Shown here: piece by piece, positions 62,400-64,000 of the stretch
Layout of the letters: each line of letters opens with the position of its first letter
Numbering within the stretch: position 1 is the first letter of the stretch
Assembly: GCA_012270975.1 (NCBI GenBank)
Contig: JAAXHH010000147.1
Location: forward strand, 1-64,000
Direction: 5' to 3'
Length of the DNA stretch: 64,000 nt
Origin: Candidatus Latescibacterota bacterium
Lineage (GTDB): Bacteria > JAAXHH01
Position numbers and translations under genes: made by a program
Notes under the pieces: generated by a model
The model's database searches: none
What the model saw: only the letters and a program-made list of their open reading frames with translations
What the model was told of the DNA's origin: nothing

Positions 62400-64000
62400 G
62401 GCTATCCCCTCGATCCAGACCGTCGGCATACCGGTCCGCAGCGTCAACTGGGTCCGGGTCTTTCCCACCCGGGACGCGGCCGGCCGGGACTGCCTGGTGG
62501 CCGTGATGGGTCAGCAGGCTGCCGGATTCACCGTCGTGAAGCTCGATCCGGCTTCCGGCGCAACGTCCCAGGCGACGTCGCCCGATCCTACCGCCAACTT
62601 CCCCACGGGCGCGCTTCGGACCCGCGACGGCCGGGTCTACATCGGCGCGGCCTATGCAGGGCATCTCTACCGCTACGATCCCGTGACGGAACGACTGGAC
62701 GACCTGGGCGCCATCAACCTGCCCGACGATACTTTTCCGTGCAACATGGATGAAGACGCGGACGGTGTCATCTGGATCGGATGCTACGGATCGGCCGGCC
62801 TGACGAGCTACGATCCGGCGACCGGCGCGTTCACCCGGCATGGACGGATGGACGAGACCGACATGTACTGCTATCCCTACGTCGGCGCCGGTGGCACGAT
62901 CGCCTGCAACATCAAAATGACCCGCCCGCACGTGGTCGTCTACGATCCGTCATCGGGCGAGCGCAGGACCGTGGGGCCCGTTGTGGTGACTGAGGACGAG
63001 GGTTCGCTGAACCTGTACCGGGCGGCCGACAGGCAACTTTACATCCGGTCCTCCGCAGGCGATTTCCGCGTCGATGGCTTCGAAGCCGTACCCGTGGATG
63101 ACCTTCCGGACCCGGCGCCGCCTCCGACCCTCTCGGACGGATCCACGGCAGATTTCGCGGACCGCGAAACCCAGATGTTCCACGAGATGGCCATTACCCA
63201 TCCGGGGTCCGGGAATACACGGACCATACCCGTAACCTACGAATCCGCGGGCAGCGAGATTTTCCTGGTCCATCGCGGTCCCGACGACAACATCTACGGG
63301 TCGAGCATCCTGCCGCTGCACCTGTTCCGTTTCGATCCCCGGTCCCAGGCCATGAACGACCTCGGTATTTGCACCACCGCCACCGGGGAAGCCTACTCCA
63401 TGGCCAACATGGACGGCAAACTCTACATCTGTTCCTACCCGGGCGCCATGCTGTCGGTGTACGATCCCGCCCTGCCCTATCAATTCGGTAAAGATCCCGA
63501 CAGTAACCCGCGTGACCTGGACCGCATGGACGAGATATCCTATCGCCCGAGATCCATGGTCGCCGGACCCCTGGGCCGGGTGTGGACGGCGTCGGTGCCG
63601 AACTACGGCATGTGGGGCGGCCCGCTGTCCTGGTACGACCCGGCCGCAGACCAGTTCGGGACTTACCGCGACATCGCCGGGGAAGCCAGTTGCTGGTCGC
63701 TGGCCTGGCTGCAAGCCCATGATTTACTCGCCGTGGGGACGACGATCGACGGCGGTACCGGCACGCAGCCGCGTGTGGAGGAAGCGTCGCTGTTCCTGTG
63801 GGACTACGAGGCGGAGGAGAAAGTGTGGGAAGACCGGCTTCCGGTTGTGGCTACGGCCGTTAATGCGCTGGTCGTCCTGGACGGCGGCCTGCTATGTGGG
63901 ACAGCCCACGCAGGTTCCGAATCCCATATCTTCGTGTTCGATCCCGGCGACCGTCGGTTTACACAAACGGTTCCCCTGCCCGGCGGCCGCGCGCTGGACG
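62383..64000 (+). CDS. Beta-propeller protein, C-terminus beyond the window
   Basis: The open frame from ATG 62383 overlaps the previous stop by 17 nt and runs without a stop to the window end, giving at least 539 residues. Repeats of the type TGALRTRDGRVYIGAAYAGH, YDPVTERLDDLG, GVIWIGCYG and SYDPATGAFTRHG, each ending in a Y-D-P turn, fit a multi-bladed propeller of the PQQ/kelch/lyase type (virginiamycin-B-lyase-like). No signal peptide is seen. It may be the binding or lyase protein of the operon. The 3-prime end is missing. Confidence 0.85.
   Translation, partial: MPGKDRAIPSIQTVGIPVRSVNWVRVFPTRDAAGRDCLVAVMGQQAAGFTVVKLDPASGATSQATSPDPTANFPTGALRTRDGRVYIGAAYAGHLYRYDPVTERLDDLGAINLPDDTFPCNMDEDADGVIWIGCYGSAGLTSYDPATGAFTRHGRMDETDMYCYPYVGAGGTIACNIKMTRPHVVVYDPSSGERRTVGPVVVTEDEGSLNLYRAADRQLYIRSSAGDFRVDGFEAVPVDDLPDPAPPPTLSDGSTADFADRETQMFHEMAITHPGSGNTRTIPVTYESAGSEIFLVHRGPDDNIYGSSILPLHLFRFDPRSQAMNDLGICTTATGEAYSMANMDGKLYICSYPGAMLSVYDPALPYQFGKDPDSNPRDLDRMDEISYRPRSMVAGPLGRVWTASVPNYGMWGGPLSWYDPAADQFGTYRDIAGEASCWSLAWLQAHDLLAVGTTIDGGTGTQPRVEEASLFLWDYEAEEKVWEDRLPVVATAVNALVVLDGGLLCGTAHAGSESHIFVFDPGDRRFTQTVPLPGGRALD

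Overview
The window is GC-rich, densely coded DNA from the chromosome of an uncultured-type Gram-negative bacterium. A TonB-like energy transducer, an outer-membrane beta-barrel protein and periplasm-facing FtsX/MacB permeases indicate two membranes. There is no rRNA, tRNA or strong marker gene, so taxonomy is inference only. The large paralogous FtsX/MacB permeases (common in Bacteroidota, Gemmatimonadota and Latescibacterota-like MAGs) together with UPF0261, enolase-superfamily, altronate-dehydratase-like and dimethylformamidase-like catabolic genes suggest a free-living or sponge/marine heterotroph of the Latescibacterota/Gemmatimonadota/Poribacteria type.

Layout. 1-4.4 kb: beta-lactamase-family serine hydrolase, a secreted Nudix protein, two paralogous Nudix hydrolases on either side of an SDR reductase, and a GNAT acetyltransferase. 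4.4-8.7 kb: a close-packed unit with a CsaA-like tRNA-binding protein, a DegT aminotransferase, an isochorismatase-like hydrolase, a polysaccharide deacetylase and a secreted esterase. 8.8-11.4 kb: an 866-aa heparinase II/III-like protein on the minus strand. 11.5-16.4 kb: methyltransferase, FtsX/MacB permease, small membrane protein, PhnP-like metallo-hydrolase and TfoX-N protein. 16.4-25.6 kb: an SOS mutagenesis cassette, lexA-imuA-imuB-dnaE2 (minus strand), with an AAA_14/DUF4143 ATPase on each side. The left ATPase lies between arrays of a ~23-bp direct repeat, and an 18-bp perfect palindrome lies upstream of lexA. 25.6-35.7 kb: OsmC, a second permease, cupin, a BacNav-type channel with a calcium-like selectivity filter, TonB-like protein, trpS, larE, an uncharacterised conserved protein and rarA. 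35.9-43.3 kb: three tandem FtsX/MacB permeases. 43.5-47.8 kb: a barrel protein, then nrdR-nrdJ behind two NrdR-box-like sites. 47.9-51.4 kb: a flippase-like membrane protein, zinc-ribbon protein, AHSA1 protein and a HigBA-type toxin-antitoxin pair whose antitoxin carries an ImmA/IrrE peptidase domain. 51.6-64 kb: catabolic genes (UPF0261 plus enolase superfamily; DMFase-like; a duplicated 901-aa UxaA-like protein, deacylase, methyltransferase, dehydrogenase and a beta-propeller protein cut by the window end) and coaA.

How genes work together: LexA probably represses the ImuABC translesion cassette. NrdR probably represses the B12-dependent reductase NrdJ. HigB and HigA form a toxin-antitoxin unit. 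The five permeases have no ATPase or adaptor in the window and must borrow one. The 57-64 kb and 4.4-8.7 kb gene runs look like uncharacterised metabolic operons.
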